NCBI GenBank assembly: GCA_012270485.1
Contig: JAAXIF010000098.1
Coordinates: 307,213-353,330 of the forward strand
Direction: 5' to 3'
DNA length: 46,118 nucleotides
From: Sphingobacteriales bacterium
Lineage (GTDB): Bacteria > Bacteroidota > Bacteroidia > Chitinophagales > Chitinophagaceae
The translations under genes and the position numbers were made by a program. This document shows positions 9,101-17,762 of this stretch, in pieces. Below the pieces are notes generated by a model. That model searched no databases. It was not told the origin of the DNA and was given only the letters and a program-made list of their open reading frames with translations. The stretch's first letter is position 1. Every line of letters begins with the position of its first letter.

Positions 9101-9251
9101 AAGAGGTACGCACATTCACAATGGGTGGATCAATGGCCGGGTATTCACGTACTGATAAAAAAGTATATCCCACCACTCCAAACAACACGATGAGAATATT
9201 CATCACGGTTGCGAGGATTGGTCGTTTTAACGATAGTTCTGAAATATTCAT
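6177..9251 (-). CDS. RND multidrug efflux pump, AcrB/HAE1 type
   Basis: The 1024-residue inner-membrane transporter has the usual duplicated RND layout: TM1 at the N-terminus (LKRPILATVMNILIVLFG), large periplasmic loops, TM2-6, a second TM7 near residue 525, and TM8-12. The proton-relay aspartates are present in TM4 (GLVVDDGIVVTENI). It exports drugs or other amphiphiles using the proton gradient, together with an adaptor and a TolC-like channel. The adaptor gene lies 47 bases upstream on the same strand. No outer-membrane factor gene is in the window, so the channel must be supplied from elsewhere. Its substrate cannot be read from the sequence. Confidence 0.95.
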   Translation of the reverse strand: MNISELSLKRPILATVMNILIVLFGVVGYTFLSVREYPAIDPPIVNVRTSYAGANSDIVESQITEPLEKSINGIPGIRTITSSSSNGSSNITVEFNINEDLEAAANDVRDKVSQAARNLPQDIDAPPVVSKADANSDFILLMAVQSRTKGLLELSDYAENVLVERLQTIPEVSSINIFGQKRPAMRIWIDPDKLNAYNITFADLRNALNRENVEIPSGKIYGQNTEMTIRALGRLQTEKDFRDLIIFEDNRGIIRLSDVAKVEIGPENEEFSWRLNGVNAVGLAIIPQPGANYIKIADEFYKRVEEIQKSQKGDFELTPLIDQTKNVRRSIKEVEETLLISFSLVVLVIFFFFRNWLIAIRPLIDIPISLVATFFIMYIAGFSVNVLTLLGIVLATGLVVDDGIVVTENIFRKLEGGLPIRKAALEGSKEIFFAVISTSITLAVVFLPVIFLEGFVGSLFREFGITVAAAVLVSAFVSLTITPVLNVYLNKKDAGHGKFYEMTEPFFRGMENGYKRMLTGFLRIRWMAWVIILLCLGGIYLVGTNLQSELAPLEDRSSVRFQMSGPEGASYSYMVDVGNKLIDYLSDSVPEKDFVFAAIPGFGGSGGVNSGTARIAFVDPDKRTRSQSEIARAISKKLPQFNNARIFPVEEQTISVGLGSRGSLPVQYILQNLDFEKIKEVIPKFLEEAKKDKTFSNVDVNLKFNKPELQITIDRIKAKDLGLSISDVADVVSSAFSGRRLAYFIMNGKQYEVISQVELKDRQEPGDISNLYVRNARGENIPLTSVVKLEENSNPPTLFHYNRFKAATISASLAEGKTIGDGVKAMQAIGDKLLDESFQTALGGASRDYAESSSNTTFAFGLALVLIYLVLAAQFESFKDPFTIMITVPLALAGALLSLWLFDQTLNIFSQIGMIMLIGLVTKNGILIVEFANQKREFGLKKTEAVIEASAQRLRPILMTSLATALGALPIALSIGAAATSRMPLGIVIVGGIMFSLVLTLFVIPAVYTFISGKHEVKKMDITD

Positions 9252-9298
9252 ACAGTCAAGTGGTTAAAGAAATGAAAACAGGGTTCAGTTGCAGGAGC

Positions 9299-10354
9299 TT
9301 ATTGTTGCCCCATAAATTCTGTGATCTGTTTTACACTTCTCACTTTTATTTGAGAATTAGGACGCACAAATAATACGCCTGATACCGCAATGCTATCACC
9401 TACATTGAGTCCACTCACCACTTCTGCTGCACCATTCGCGCGTAAACCTGTTACGATATCTGTTATTTTACCTTTTCCATCTTTCACCACTACCACTTTT
9501 TTGGCTTTTGCATCAGGAATGATGGCATTGGTAGGAACAAGAATGCTATTGTTTTTACCGCCTGCATCCAATAATACTTTTACAAAAGCACCCGGATTAA
9601 TATTGGCTCCATCCAATACTGCTCTTACTTTAAGGTTACGGGTAGTAGCATCGATCTGTGGTTCAGTAGCAATGATGGTGGCTTTGCGAACAGACCCACC
9701 TGCATTGGTTTTTACATTGACTGATTTTCCTTTACCAATAACGTCCGTATACATTTCAGGAACAGTAAAATCGATCTTTACTTTATCGGTTTGTTGTAAC
9801 GTAGCAAGAATGGTAGCTGGTGTTACATAAGCACCCGGACTGATCATTCTCAAACCTAATATACCGGTGAAAGGTGCTTTTAACACTGTTTTATCGATCT
9901 GGGCTTGAGTAATATCCAGATCTGCTTTTAAAGTATTCACCTGATTGAGTACGGCATCATAATCAGCCTGATTGATACCATTGATATCAAGCAGTTTTTT
10001 GAGTCGAGCTTCGTTTTTTTGTGCCAGATCCAATTGAACACGAATCTTCTGCATATTGGCTTGTAGATCAGCATCATTGATCCTGGCAAGCACCGTTCCT
10101 TGAGATACTTTCGCTCCTTCTGGTAGATTGAGATAAGTTAAACGGCCACTTACTTCCGGTTGCAGATTGGCAGCTTCATTGGCCACTACCGTACCATTCA
10201 CTTCAATGGTATTGGCAATACTGCTCTTCCCAGCGATAATTACATCTACAATAACTGCTTGTTGACCTCCATTCTGCTGACGTGGTTCTTCTTTTTTGCT
10301 TTTACAGGCTACCGTAAACAGTGCTGCAATAGCCAATGGATACATTCTTTTCAA
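9299..10354 (-). CDS. RND efflux periplasmic adaptor (membrane fusion protein)
   Basis: This is a 351-residue lipoprotein with lipobox LFTVAC (Cys17), then a lipoyl-like half-motif (EVSGRLTYLNLPEGAKVSQG), a coiled-coil hairpin (about 90-145), the second lipoyl half (LKAPFTGILGLRMISPGAYV), a beta-barrel (ATIIATEPQIDATTRNLKVR) and a membrane-proximal domain. It bridges the pump encoded next to it and an outer-membrane channel. The gene pair is the first in its operon. A near-consensus -7 element (TATCTTTA on the minus strand, near 10377-10384) lies about 25 bases upstream. The gap 10355-10481 holds nothing else that I can name. Confidence 0.95.
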   Translation of the reverse strand: MKRMYPLAIAALFTVACKSKKEEPRQQNGGQQAVIVDVIIAGKSSIANTIEVNGTVVANEAANLQPEVSGRLTYLNLPEGAKVSQGTVLARINDADLQANMQKIRVQLDLAQKNEARLKKLLDINGINQADYDAVLNQVNTLKADLDITQAQIDKTVLKAPFTGILGLRMISPGAYVTPATILATLQQTDKVKIDFTVPEMYTDVIGKGKSVNVKTNAGGSVRKATIIATEPQIDATTRNLKVRAVLDGANINPGAFVKVLLDAGGKNNSILVPTNAIIPDAKAKKVVVVKDGKGKITDIVTGLRANGAAEVVSGLNVGDSIAVSGVLFVRPNSQIKVRSVKQITEFMGQQ

Positions 10355-10481
10355 GACTTGAGATTTAGGACCGATAAAGATAGAATTATTTAATGTCTTA
10401 TTGTTGCAACATTGGATGAATGGCCGGGATGTGTTCTACATCGGCGATTCTTCACTTTGCTCAGCAATAACGGCTATTCAG

Positions 10482-11444
10482 TCAATTTGTTGGAACTTTT
10501 CTTCGAATAACCCAATCTGCCTGATTGTGTTGATAAAATACAAGGTTATATTTCATCTGAACATCATTCAAACCCAGATTGAGATGTACCCCCGCTCCTT
10601 TTTCTTTTCCTTCGCTTTTACAACGGATGGTAAGGTGATTCCACTCTTTTTCACTCAAGTTGGCACGAAAGAAAAATGGTTTTTTACCGGGTACTACATT
10701 GTCTTCCAATAATTTCCCATTGAACCATATACTCAGTGTATCCTGATCTATTAGACCATTGTCTACCAGATTTCCAAATATCGATATGGCATCCGTTACC
10801 AAAGAATCATACACCGGAGCAACAGTAATCATTGGGGATTCTGTGGAAGGCTCAGCTTCATTTTTTTGTTTTAATAATACATGCATCAATTCCGGATTAA
10901 TCGTCACAGCATCTTTTGTCAACACAAATTCAAAATATCCAAAACGACGTCTTGTAAAAGGATGTTCCCAAATACCATAAAATAATACAGAAGAATCTGT
11001 TTCCATAAAACTGCCACGAAGATCAAATAAGTCTGCTTTACGTTTTGCCTCATTCACCAAAACCGATTTCCCCTGTAAGTGGTATTGATAATATTCTTTA
11101 GGAGTAGGTCTTACAGAAAATTGATACATGGTAATCTGCTTGTTGTCCGGACCATAAGAAGTCAACTGTGCAATTGCTTTATCTGCTACTTCTAACCATT
11201 CTACTTTTGCATCGGTATCTATGATAAGATTATTAATCCGCATTCGTTGAAGTCCGTTAAAGATCTGGTCTCTGGTACGAAAAGCAGTTTCAACATCGAG
11301 TATTCCTTGAGGGCTGGTTTTATGAATGTCGATTTGAGGCGAATATACAGAAACAATACCCCTCCACACGCCTTCTCTTTGCTGTGCTACTAATAGTATA
11401 GTAAAAAAACAAACCAAGGTTGTGAGTAAAATACGTTTTTGCAT
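10482..11444 (-). CDS. Secreted protein of unknown function
   Basis: I do not recognise this 320-residue protein. The signal peptide is MQKRILLTTLVCFFTILLVAQ. The middle (about 25-190) contains repeated beta-rich motifs (GVWRGIVSVYSPQ, FYGIWEHPFTRRRFGYFEF). The C-terminal part (about 220-310) has SIWFNGKLLEDNVV and LTIRCKSEGKEKGAG, which looks like a compact beta-sandwich seen at the C-terminus of several secreted Bacteroidota proteins; this is resemblance only. It is 23 bases downstream of the CarboxypepD_reg-like gene on the same strand, so the two are probably co-transcribed. Confidence 0.75.
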   Translation of the reverse strand: MQKRILLTTLVCFFTILLVAQQREGVWRGIVSVYSPQIDIHKTSPQGILDVETAFRTRDQIFNGLQRMRINNLIIDTDAKVEWLEVADKAIAQLTSYGPDNKQITMYQFSVRPTPKEYYQYHLQGKSVLVNEAKRKADLFDLRGSFMETDSSVLFYGIWEHPFTRRRFGYFEFVLTKDAVTINPELMHVLLKQKNEAEPSTESPMITVAPVYDSLVTDAISIFGNLVDNGLIDQDTLSIWFNGKLLEDNVVPGKKPFFFRANLSEKEWNHLTIRCKSEGKEKGAGVHLNLGLNDVQMKYNLVFYQHNQADWVIRRKVPTN

Positions 11445-11467
11445 ACATTGGTTTTGATGCTATGAAA

Positions 11468-12250
11468 TCAATCGTCTCTTCGCCTCAATCTACCCCTCCA
11501 ATCGTATCGAACTGATCTGTAGTGGTCATAACTCCTGTTAATATAATAACCCAATTCCAGATCATTCAACTGTGTTATCATTTCATAAGAGGGTCTGTAT
11601 CGATTCATGAAAGTATCCAAATCCGGTGAGTTTAACAGCGTTAGTTCACGGACAAATTTTTTACTGAATCTGCGATCAATGTATTTTTGTTGCTCTTCAT
11701 CTATTAAACGATTCTGTAAAAACTCCAGATTACGATTTCTACGTACACGAAACATATTGATGAGCTCTGTCAAATCAAACCCTGCTGTTAGTCCGCCCGG
11801 ATTATAATTCGGATTGGTACTCAAACGCACTGTTGGTTTTCTGAAATTGAATGCTTTGGCATAATCCTGTCTGTTCTGTATGGAATCGAGCTTATAATAA
11901 TTGTTCCGCACTTTTACTTCCGGCAGATCTGCTGCGCGGACATGAATCATCACATTGAAATTATCTACGTTGATGATGGTATCTACCGGATACTTCATCG
12001 TAGATTTTCCAATCATAGAAAACCATATCGAATCAGTTCTTGGAACGGTGATCAGATAACGCCCTAAAGAATCTGTAATTGCACCTCTACCTGAATTGCT
12101 CAATACAGCAACAGCTTCCAAAGGTCTTCTGGCGGTGATATCATATACATTACCCGAAATGGTCACAAACTGAGCAGCAGCCTGTTCTTTCACAGAGCCA
12201 AAAGCAATCACCAAAAAAAGAAATAGTAGCTTTTTTCTCAAACCCGTCAA
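11468..12250 (-). CDS. Secreted protein with CarboxypepD_reg-like domain
   Basis: The 260-residue product has a signal peptide (RKKLLFLFLVIAFG) followed by a CarboxypepD_reg-like beta-sandwich at about 27-115 (TISGNVYDITARRPLEAVAV, ITDSLGRYLITV, LPEVKV). This N-terminal module is common to TonB-dependent receptors and many envelope proteins of Bacteroidota. The C-terminal half (about 120-260) is charged and tyrosine/arginine-rich, with no recognised domain and no membrane segment. It lacks the TonB-receptor plug and barrel, so it is not a receptor. It probably forms an operon with the secreted protein downstream. Confidence 0.85.
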   Translation of the reverse strand: MTGLRKKLLFLFLVIAFGSVKEQAAAQFVTISGNVYDITARRPLEAVAVLSNSGRGAITDSLGRYLITVPRTDSIWFSMIGKSTMKYPVDTIINVDNFNVMIHVRAADLPEVKVRNNYYKLDSIQNRQDYAKAFNFRKPTVRLSTNPNYNPGGLTAGFDLTELINMFRVRRNRNLEFLQNRLIDEEQQKYIDRRFSKKFVRELTLLNSPDLDTFMNRYRPSYEMITQLNDLELGYYINRSYDHYRSVRYDWRGRLRRRDD

Positions 12251-12322
12251 TTGAACTGTAATATTAAATCAGGACGAGCAGAAAGCCTGAAATGTGGAGG
12301 GAATTAACGTGGATTTTGCAGT

Positions 12323-12441
12323 GTAGTCCATGGTTGATGGTCCATGGTCCATAGTAGGAAAGTTTATTTATTTTGGTCAATGGTTTTTACTATGGACTAT
12401 GGACTATGGACTATCGACTATCGACTATCGACCATAGACTA
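12323..12441. repeat. Heptamer-periodic inverted repeat (gtccatR units), expanded right arm
   Basis: The left arm (about 12327-12354) has four units. The right arm (about 12389-12441) has seven or more: three copies of the gtccata type and three tandem gtcgata on the opposite strand. The array overlaps the TAG stop of the esterase at 12439-12441, so the stop codon is part of the repeat. The rest of the 188-base gap is featureless. Confidence 0.85.
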
Positions 12442-13170
12442 AAATTTCACATCCACAATATACGGCAGCATCGTGCGCCAAGTGGGCCAGTCGTGGGTGA
12501 TGTCTTGTCCCCATACATCAAGGTCATACCAAATGCCTTTACTGTAGAGTATGCCGGCAAATTTTTTAGAAGCTTCCGGATCTTCATAGGAACCGCTTCC
12601 GGTATAGATATGAATATGATGACTGGATTTGATTTTATCGAGATACCATAGATCTGTAAGTGTGGGTAGGTAATGTGCCGGACTATTATAAAACACCTGA
12701 TCATCCCAATAGCCTTTGGTGTATTCTGTGAGATCATACACACCACTCATACTGATGGCACCATTGATGATATCGGGTCGTTTCAAAAATAAGTTCATGG
12801 CATGCAAGGCTCCGAATGAGGCACCACAAGTGTAGATCATGGTTTCATTACTCGTATTGGTTCTGATGAATGGAATCACTTCATTGAACACATACTCATT
12901 GAATTGATTATGACGAATGGCTTTGTGTGCGGGCTCCATTTCATTGTTCATCCAACTTTCTTTATTCATACTATCGATGCTGAATACACGAAGCTTTCCG
13001 CTGTTGATGAAAGGTGCCAGGGCATCAATCAACTGAAAACGTTCATATTCCAAATAATCGGCAGCAGCAGTCGGGATCAGTAATAATACAAAACCAAAAT
13101 GCCCATAAGAAGCAATCGGCATTTCTTTTCCCAATGCCGGACTATACCATGATGATAAATGTCTTTCCAT
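12439..13170 (-). CDS. Alpha/beta-hydrolase of the esterase D family
   Basis: The 243-residue protein matches the PF00756-type esterase family. The nucleophile elbow is GASFGA (Ser near residue 117), an acid residue lies in the GSGSYEDPEAS segment, and the catalytic histidine is in DITHDWPTWRTMLPY near the C-terminus. No signal peptide is seen, so it is probably cytosolic. Family members hydrolyse short acyl, S-formylglutathione or siderophore esters; the substrate here is unknown. Its start lies 36 bases downstream of the parA stop region, on the same strand. A gtccatR repeat directly follows its stop codon. Confidence 0.85.
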   Translation of the reverse strand: MERHLSSWYSPALGKEMPIASYGHFGFVLLLIPTAAADYLEYERFQLIDALAPFINSGKLRVFSIDSMNKESWMNNEMEPAHKAIRHNQFNEYVFNEVIPFIRTNTSNETMIYTCGASFGALHAMNLFLKRPDIINGAISMSGVYDLTEYTKGYWDDQVFYNSPAHYLPTLTDLWYLDKIKSSHHIHIYTGSGSYEDPEASKKFAGILYSKGIWYDLDVWGQDITHDWPTWRTMLPYIVDVKF

Positions 13171-13206
13171 AATCCGCAGTTTGTCAACTAAGCAAAGAAT
13201 TGATAA

Positions 13207-13950
13207 TTACTGAATACAATTTTTTCTGATTTCTTTCCAAAGATCGCGATAGCATTGTGCTGCATAACTACTGGCAGCAAAAGTTTCGATGGGAGCTTCA
13301 TGTACACCCATTTTTTCTACATCACTTAAATAAGGAATATAACTCTTCAGGAAGTATTTGTCTTTATAAAATTCACTCATCACTTCATGATGCAAATTTT
13401 TGCGATGATCCACCATACTAAAGAAACATTTGATCTTGGAACGATCCAGATCATTCTCTTTGAAATAATCATTTACCGTTTCGAATGAACGAATCGATAA
13501 TGTAGTGGGAATATTCGGCATCAATACCCAGTCGGCCGCTACAAAAACAGCATCATGTAAAACAGAAATACCCGGTGGACTATCCAGTATCACGATATCG
13601 TACTCATTTTTGAGTGCAGATAATAGTGAGAGTAGCTTGCGTTTGGATTGTTTCATTTCATTCAGCAGGATATCTGCATGACGGGCTGAAATATCGGCCG
13701 GAATGACATTCAGGTTCTCATAAGAGGTGGTTTGTATGGCTGATTGCAGATCCATCTCGCTGTTGAGAATTTTCCGAGACTCATTTTTAACGGTGGACTT
13801 AACTCCCAAATAAAAGGAAGACGACCCTTGTGGATCCAGATCCCATACCAATGTTTTGAATCCTTCTTTGGCTGATGCGTAAGCCAGATTAATGGACGCA
13901 GCTGTTTTGCCTACGCCACCTTTAAGGTTGTAGATAGCTAATGTGACCAT
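13207..13950 (-). CDS. Orphan ParA-family ATPase
   Basis: The 247-residue MinD/ParA-type P-loop protein has the deviant Walker A KGGVGKT (residues 10-16), the A' box DLDPQGSSS and the Walker B-like LDSPPGIS. No ParB gene, parS-like repeats or origin signals lie beside it, so it is not clearly the chromosome-partition ParA. Such orphans position other cargo (inference). Its neighbours (esterase downstream, chromate transporter upstream) give no hint. Length and motifs are complete. Confidence 0.9.
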   Translation of the reverse strand: MVTLAIYNLKGGVGKTAASINLAYASAKEGFKTLVWDLDPQGSSSFYLGVKSTVKNESRKILNSEMDLQSAIQTTSYENLNVIPADISARHADILLNEMKQSKRKLLSLLSALKNEYDIVILDSPPGISVLHDAVFVAADWVLMPNIPTTLSIRSFETVNDYFKENDLDRSKIKCFFSMVDHRKNLHHEVMSEFYKDKYFLKSYIPYLSDVEKMGVHEAPIETFAASSYAAQCYRDLWKEIRKNCIQ

Positions 13951-13996
13951 GCTCTAATATACGGTTTTTGTAGTAAATGAAGGAGATAGGGGTAAC

Positions 13997-14122
13997 AAGC
14001 TTCAGGCTGCAAGCTACAGGCTTCACGTAATGATGGAGATTATCTGATAGATTAGCCAAGTATGCTAACTTACATGTTTTTCGTTCATATAGCTCATAGC
14101 GTGAAGCGTGCATCTTGCAACT
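13997..14122. repeat. Heptamer-periodic inverted repeat (gctNcaR units)
   Basis: The left arm (about 14000-14029) has units gcttcag, gctgcaa and gctacag. The right arm (about 14083-14120) has inverse-type units such as tgaagcg and tgcatct. On the minus strand the array begins at the TGA stop of the chromate transporter gene. Confidence 0.75.
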
Positions 14123-15381
14123 CAATGAACCAAATACCCCAACAGTAAACAACCCATCACAATCAAAGGCGCGGGAATCTTATTCAGTCTGAGTAATAAG
14201 AAAGTACCGATAATGATAAAAATATCCCAAATGGCTATTAGGCGACCTTCAAATAAAGCGATGAGGAAAGTATCTTTCATGAGATAAAAAGTGGCGCCGG
14301 TCATAATACCTACTACTGCTGCATTGATACCTTCCAGTGATCGGAAGATGACTGCATATCGTTTTAGGTTATGCCATACCGGGAAAAAGAAAAGTACCAA
14401 TAAGGCACTGGGAAGAAAAATGGCTATGGCACCAATCAAACAACCCATTAATTGCCAACCGGCACCTTCATCTTTTAACACCATGCCTCCAGCAAAGGCA
14501 CCAATAGAAAATACAGGTCCGGGTATCGCCCGTACCATGCCTGATCCGGTTAGAAAATCTTCTTTGGACATTTTCAATACATCTCTTCTCGTTTCCTTGA
14601 TTCTTTTAGATTCAGGACGAGTTACATATTGTTCATACATCAAGGGCATCATCACATCACCTCCACCAAAAACAAGACTCCCAAAACGGTAGGCGTTCTC
14701 AAAAAGGTTGATGGCTTTTCGGTTTTCCCAGTTGTTGCGGGTAGCCGTTTCCGAAATATAACCGGCAGTACCAAACAATAAGAAAAAGATGATGATATTA
14801 CCCCACTTGATTTTTTTAGGCGGAACATCTTTTTGCGGAATACGCTTATCACTGAAATTGGTAGCAATACCCGCAGCTACAATCAGTGCAGGAAAAATCC
14901 ATGGTGTTTTAAACAATAAAAAAGTAGCAAAAGCTGCTACTGTCATGATCACCCGGGTGATGGTATTGTGAACGGCGATATTAAAAATGCGATACGTAGA
15001 ATAGGCAATAAAACCAATGGCCATCGGCTGGATGAACATAAAAAAATCAGGACGAACATCTTTACTGCTGAAATACTGCAATAAAAAAGACAATCCCCCC
15101 ATCAATATACAAGCCGGTGTGATCCAAATCAATAAGGTAAGAATCGCCAATGGTATGCCACCACGTTTATATCCAATCAGTGTAAGTGTTTGTGTGGAAG
15201 AAGCTCCGGGTAATAACTGACAGAAGGCGTTGTATTCCATCAATTCAGTTTCAGAAACATCGCGACGCTGTTGAACAAAAGTCTTCATCATCATCCCTAA
15301 ATGCCCCTGCGGTCCTCCAAACGCGGAAAGACTATGCCATAATACAGCGCGCAGAAACGGGATATGACGTACTAGTATCAA
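14122..15381 (-). CDS. chrA: Chromate ion transporter family protein (long-chain CHR)
   Basis: The 419-residue membrane protein has two homologous CHR halves, each starting with a glycine motif: [11 protein letters not shown] near residue 21 and [10 protein letters not shown] near residue 237. Each half has about five or six hydrophobic segments. LPGASSTQ in the first half and [11 protein letters not shown] in the second are typical of the family. Long-chain CHR proteins export chromate or move sulfate-like anions across the inner membrane; the real substrate is untested here. The gene is alone, flanked on both sides by heptamer repeats, with no chrB regulator nearby. Confidence 0.9.
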   Translation of the reverse strand: MILVRHIPFLRAVLWHSLSAFGGPQGHLGMMMKTFVQQRRDVSETELMEYNAFCQLLPGASSTQTLTLIGYKRGGIPLAILTLLIWITPACILMGGLSFLLQYFSSKDVRPDFFMFIQPMAIGFIAYSTYRIFNIAVHNTITRVIMTVAAFATFLLFKTPWIFPALIVAAGIATNFSDKRIPQKDVPPKKIKWGNIIIFFLLFGTAGYISETATRNNWENRKAINLFENAYRFGSLVFGGGDVMMPLMYEQYVTRPESKRIKETRRDVLKMSKEDFLTGSGMVRAIPGPVFSIGAFAGGMVLKDEGAGWQLMGCLIGAIAIFLPSALLVLFFFPVWHNLKRYAVIFRSLEGINAAVVGIMTGATFYLMKDTFLIALFEGRLIAIWDIFIIIGTFLLLRLNKIPAPLIVMGCLLLGYLVH

Positions 15382-15449
15382 GGGTTAATAGAGGCAACTG
15401 TTGAGAGTGGAAATTACTGAAATCCTTGAAACTGCCGAAAATCTGATAT

Positions 15450-15605
15450 AAGCTTCAAGCCACACGCTGCAAGCCACAAGAAATCTTGAAAATTGCTTCT
15501 TGATACTTTCTTGTAGCCTGTGGCTTGAAGCTTTCTTGTTCCCTGTTTCTTATTTCTTGTTCCTTGCTTATAGCCTGTGGCTTGCAGCTTGAAGCCTACA
15601 GCTCT
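15450..15605. repeat. Heptamer-periodic repeat cluster (gctNcaR units)
   Basis: A left arm with gcttcaa, gccacac and gctgcaa units (15451-15480) faces two right arms, each with cctgtgg, cttgcag or cttgaag units (about 15514-15535 and 15570-15602). Between them is a degenerate ttcttgtt-rich stretch. This looks like a duplicated right arm. The cluster ends within ten bases of the dioxygenase stop codon. Confidence 0.75.
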
Positions 15606-15612
15606 GCTGTCC

Positions 15613-16557
15613 TTATTTTTTCAGCCCAATCTCTCTCAGTCTTTCATCCAAATATTCGCCTGCGGTAGCATCGGGATAGGCTTTGGGGTGAGCGGCGTCA
15701 ATGCAGCTTTCCAGACAGGCCAGACTCATTTCACTTCTGGGGTGAAGGAAAAAAGGCATGGAGAAACGGCTGGTATGCCAATGTTCTCTTGGTGGGTTTA
15801 CCACACGGTGGGTGGTGCTGCGTAATTTATTGTTGGTAAGACGTTGCAACATATCACCCACATTCACTACGATCTGTTCCGGTAATGAAGTTACATTCAC
15901 CCATTCACCTTGTTTGGTTAGAATTTGCAATCCATCCGCAGAAGCACCTACCAGCAGAGTGATCAAATTGATGTCTTCATGCTGTTCTGCGCGAATAGCA
16001 CTCTTAGGTTCTTGTGTGATCGGCGGATAATGGATACAACGTAAAATAGAATTACCATTTTCGATATGTTGATCAAAATAATTTTCATCCAACCCCAGGT
16101 ACAAAGCAATGGCTTGCAACAAAGCACGACCACTTTTCTCAAAATTTCTGTACGCATTGAATAAAGTGGCATTCAAAGGTTCTATTTCTTTCACAACCAC
16201 ATTATCCGGATACTCGCTTTTAATAGGATCTCCATTTTCAACGGTTTGTCCGTACTGGAAAAATTCTTTCAGATCCGGTGCTTCACTGCCTTTGGCATGC
16301 TCACGGCCAAAACTGGTATAGCCCCTTTGTCCGGCCAAACCCGGAATTTCATACTGTAATTTTTTCTCGAGAGGAAGTGAGAAAAATTGTTGTACATGTT
16401 CATATTGCTCTGCGATCAGTTGATCGGGTATACCATGATTTTTTACTGCTACAAAGCCTACTTCCTCATAGGCTTTTCCCAATTCTTGTACAAAAGCGGC
16501 TTTGCGTGCCGGGTCACCGCTTAAAAATTCTGCGAGGTCTACTACTGGAATGGCCAT
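15613..16557 (-). CDS. 2-Oxoglutarate/Fe(II)-dependent oxygenase (isopenicillin-N-synthase-like)
   Basis: The 314-residue soluble protein has the DIOX_N region at the N-terminus (MAIPVVDLAEFL, GFVAVKNHGIP) and a jelly-roll core. The iron facial triad is HxD in AEQHEDINLITLL plus the distal His in LRSTTHRVVNPP. The co-substrate motif RxS appears as RFSMPFF. The start at 16557 (MAIPVVDL) fits the family. The substrate is not predictable; relatives oxidise small molecules such as amino-acid derivatives or gibberellin-like compounds. It stands alone, head-to-head with the DUF3089 gene. Confidence 0.9.
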   Translation of the reverse strand: MAIPVVDLAEFLSGDPARKAAFVQELGKAYEEVGFVAVKNHGIPDQLIAEQYEHVQQFFSLPLEKKLQYEIPGLAGQRGYTSFGREHAKGSEAPDLKEFFQYGQTVENGDPIKSEYPDNVVVKEIEPLNATLFNAYRNFEKSGRALLQAIALYLGLDENYFDQHIENGNSILRCIHYPPITQEPKSAIRAEQHEDINLITLLVGASADGLQILTKQGEWVNVTSLPEQIVVNVGDMLQRLTNNKLRSTTHRVVNPPREHWHTSRFSMPFFLHPRSEMSLACLESCIDAAHPKAYPDATAGEYLDERLREIGLKK

Positions 16558-16685
16558 AACAATCAATTTAATGTGAACAATAAAATCAGTTCTGGTAGAA
16601 CCGTTTGGAAAAGTACAAAACTACTCCGATTTCCGTTAACCTGTTGATAAGAGTGAGTTTCAGGTATTTTTATCAACTTTATGCC

Positions 16686-17729
16686 ATGAAGACAATCTTT
16701 TGTTTTTGTGGGTTAGTCATCCTTTTCAGTAGTTGCAGCAATGGCTATCATAAATATGCTTCACAATATCAGTTGGTATCCACTTCCAATGCCCCCGATT
16801 ATACAGATTTGAATTTCTGGGCAGCCCACCCCTATAAGCCGGATCCTTCGGATAGTGTTCCCAAACCGCTGCGTAAGCATTTCAAAGCTGATTCTACTGT
16901 GGATGTTTTTTTTATTCATCCAACTACTTATACCGATGAAAAACGTTTATCCGGTTGGAATGCTGCGATTACCGATTCTTTATTAGCAGCGAAAACAGAT
17001 TATAGTACCATACTTTTTCAAGCCAGCATCTTCAATGCGGCCGGACGTGTTTTTGCGCCCAGGTACCGACAAGCCCATTTGGGTGCCTATTTCCCAAAAT
17101 CTGCAGCAGATACTGCTGCTGCATTACAAGCATTTGAATTGGCATATGCCGATATAAAAGCTGCTTTTGTTTTATACCTCAAAAATTACAACCAAGGTAG
17201 ACCGATTATTATGGCGGCGCATAGTCAGGGTACCACTCATGGTAAACGATTGGTCAAAGAGTTTTTTGATGGCAAGCCTTTGCAGCAGCAATTGGTAGCA
17301 GCTTATTTGGTGGGTATTCCGGTGGAGCCTGATTGGTTTACTGCCATTCGGCCTTGTTCTACGCCCGAGCAAACAGGTTGTTTGTTGAGTTGGAGAACGT
17401 ATAAAGAAGGATACAAGCCAGAGTATGTATCAAAAGAAAATTATATTGCTGTGGTCACCAATCCATTGACTTGGAGTAGTATGGATACCATGGCAACAAG
17501 AAAAGAAAACAAGGGTGGTGTGGTAACAGGTTTTAATAGTGTTGTGAAAAAAGTGGCAGCTGCTAAAAATGCGACGGGGGTTTTATGGACACACAAGCCC
17601 CGGTTTTTTGGTAATATATTTTTCAAGACCAAGAATTACCATATCGGTGATTTCAATTTGTACTACATGAATGTTCGTGAGAATGTACAACAGCGAGTAG
17701 CAGCATTTAAAAAGAAAAGGACCCCATAA
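16686..17729 (+). CDS. DUF3089 alpha/beta-hydrolase-like lipoprotein
   Basis: The 347-residue protein starts with a lipoprotein signal (MKTIFCFCGLVILFSSC). The start at 16686 is chosen because it opens this signal directly. The DUF3089 pattern follows: NFWAAHPYKPDPSDSVP, VDVFFIHPTTYTD, FNAAGRVFAPRYRQAHLGAYF, and the serine-hydrolase elbow AAHSQGTTHG near residue 175. The C-terminal GDFNLYYMNVRENV is also typical. The lipid anchor places it in the periplasm or outer membrane. Enzymatic activity is inferred from the fold only. Its last codons overlap the hairpin that terminates the opposing small gene. Confidence 0.85.
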   Translation: MKTIFCFCGLVILFSSCSNGYHKYASQYQLVSTSNAPDYTDLNFWAAHPYKPDPSDSVPKPLRKHFKADSTVDVFFIHPTTYTDEKRLSGWNAAITDSLLAAKTDYSTILFQASIFNAAGRVFAPRYRQAHLGAYFPKSAADTAAALQAFELAYADIKAAFVLYLKNYNQGRPIIMAAHSQGTTHGKRLVKEFFDGKPLQQQLVAAYLVGIPVEPDWFTAIRPCSTPEQTGCLLSWRTYKEGYKPEYVSKENYIAVVTNPLTWSSMDTMATRKENKGGVVTGFNSVVKKVAAAKNATGVLWTHKPRFFGNIFFKTKNYHIGDFNLYYMNVRENVQQRVAAFKKKRTP

Positions 17730-17738
17730 ATGGAGTCC
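17708..17738 (-). terminator. Rho-independent terminator of the small CTD-like gene
   Basis: On the minus strand GGACTCCAT and ATGGGGTCC pair around a TT loop with one G-U pair, followed by TTTTCTTTTT. It lies about 25 bases after the stop of the gene at 17763-18017 and reaches into the 3' end of the convergent DUF3089 gene. Confidence 0.75.
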
Positions 17739-17762
17739 CTGTTGATCGCAAAAAGTAAAGCT

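Noticed and set aside
13207..13950. Plasmid or chromosome partition locus
   Set aside because: No ParB, parS-like palindromes or origin features adjoin the ParA gene.
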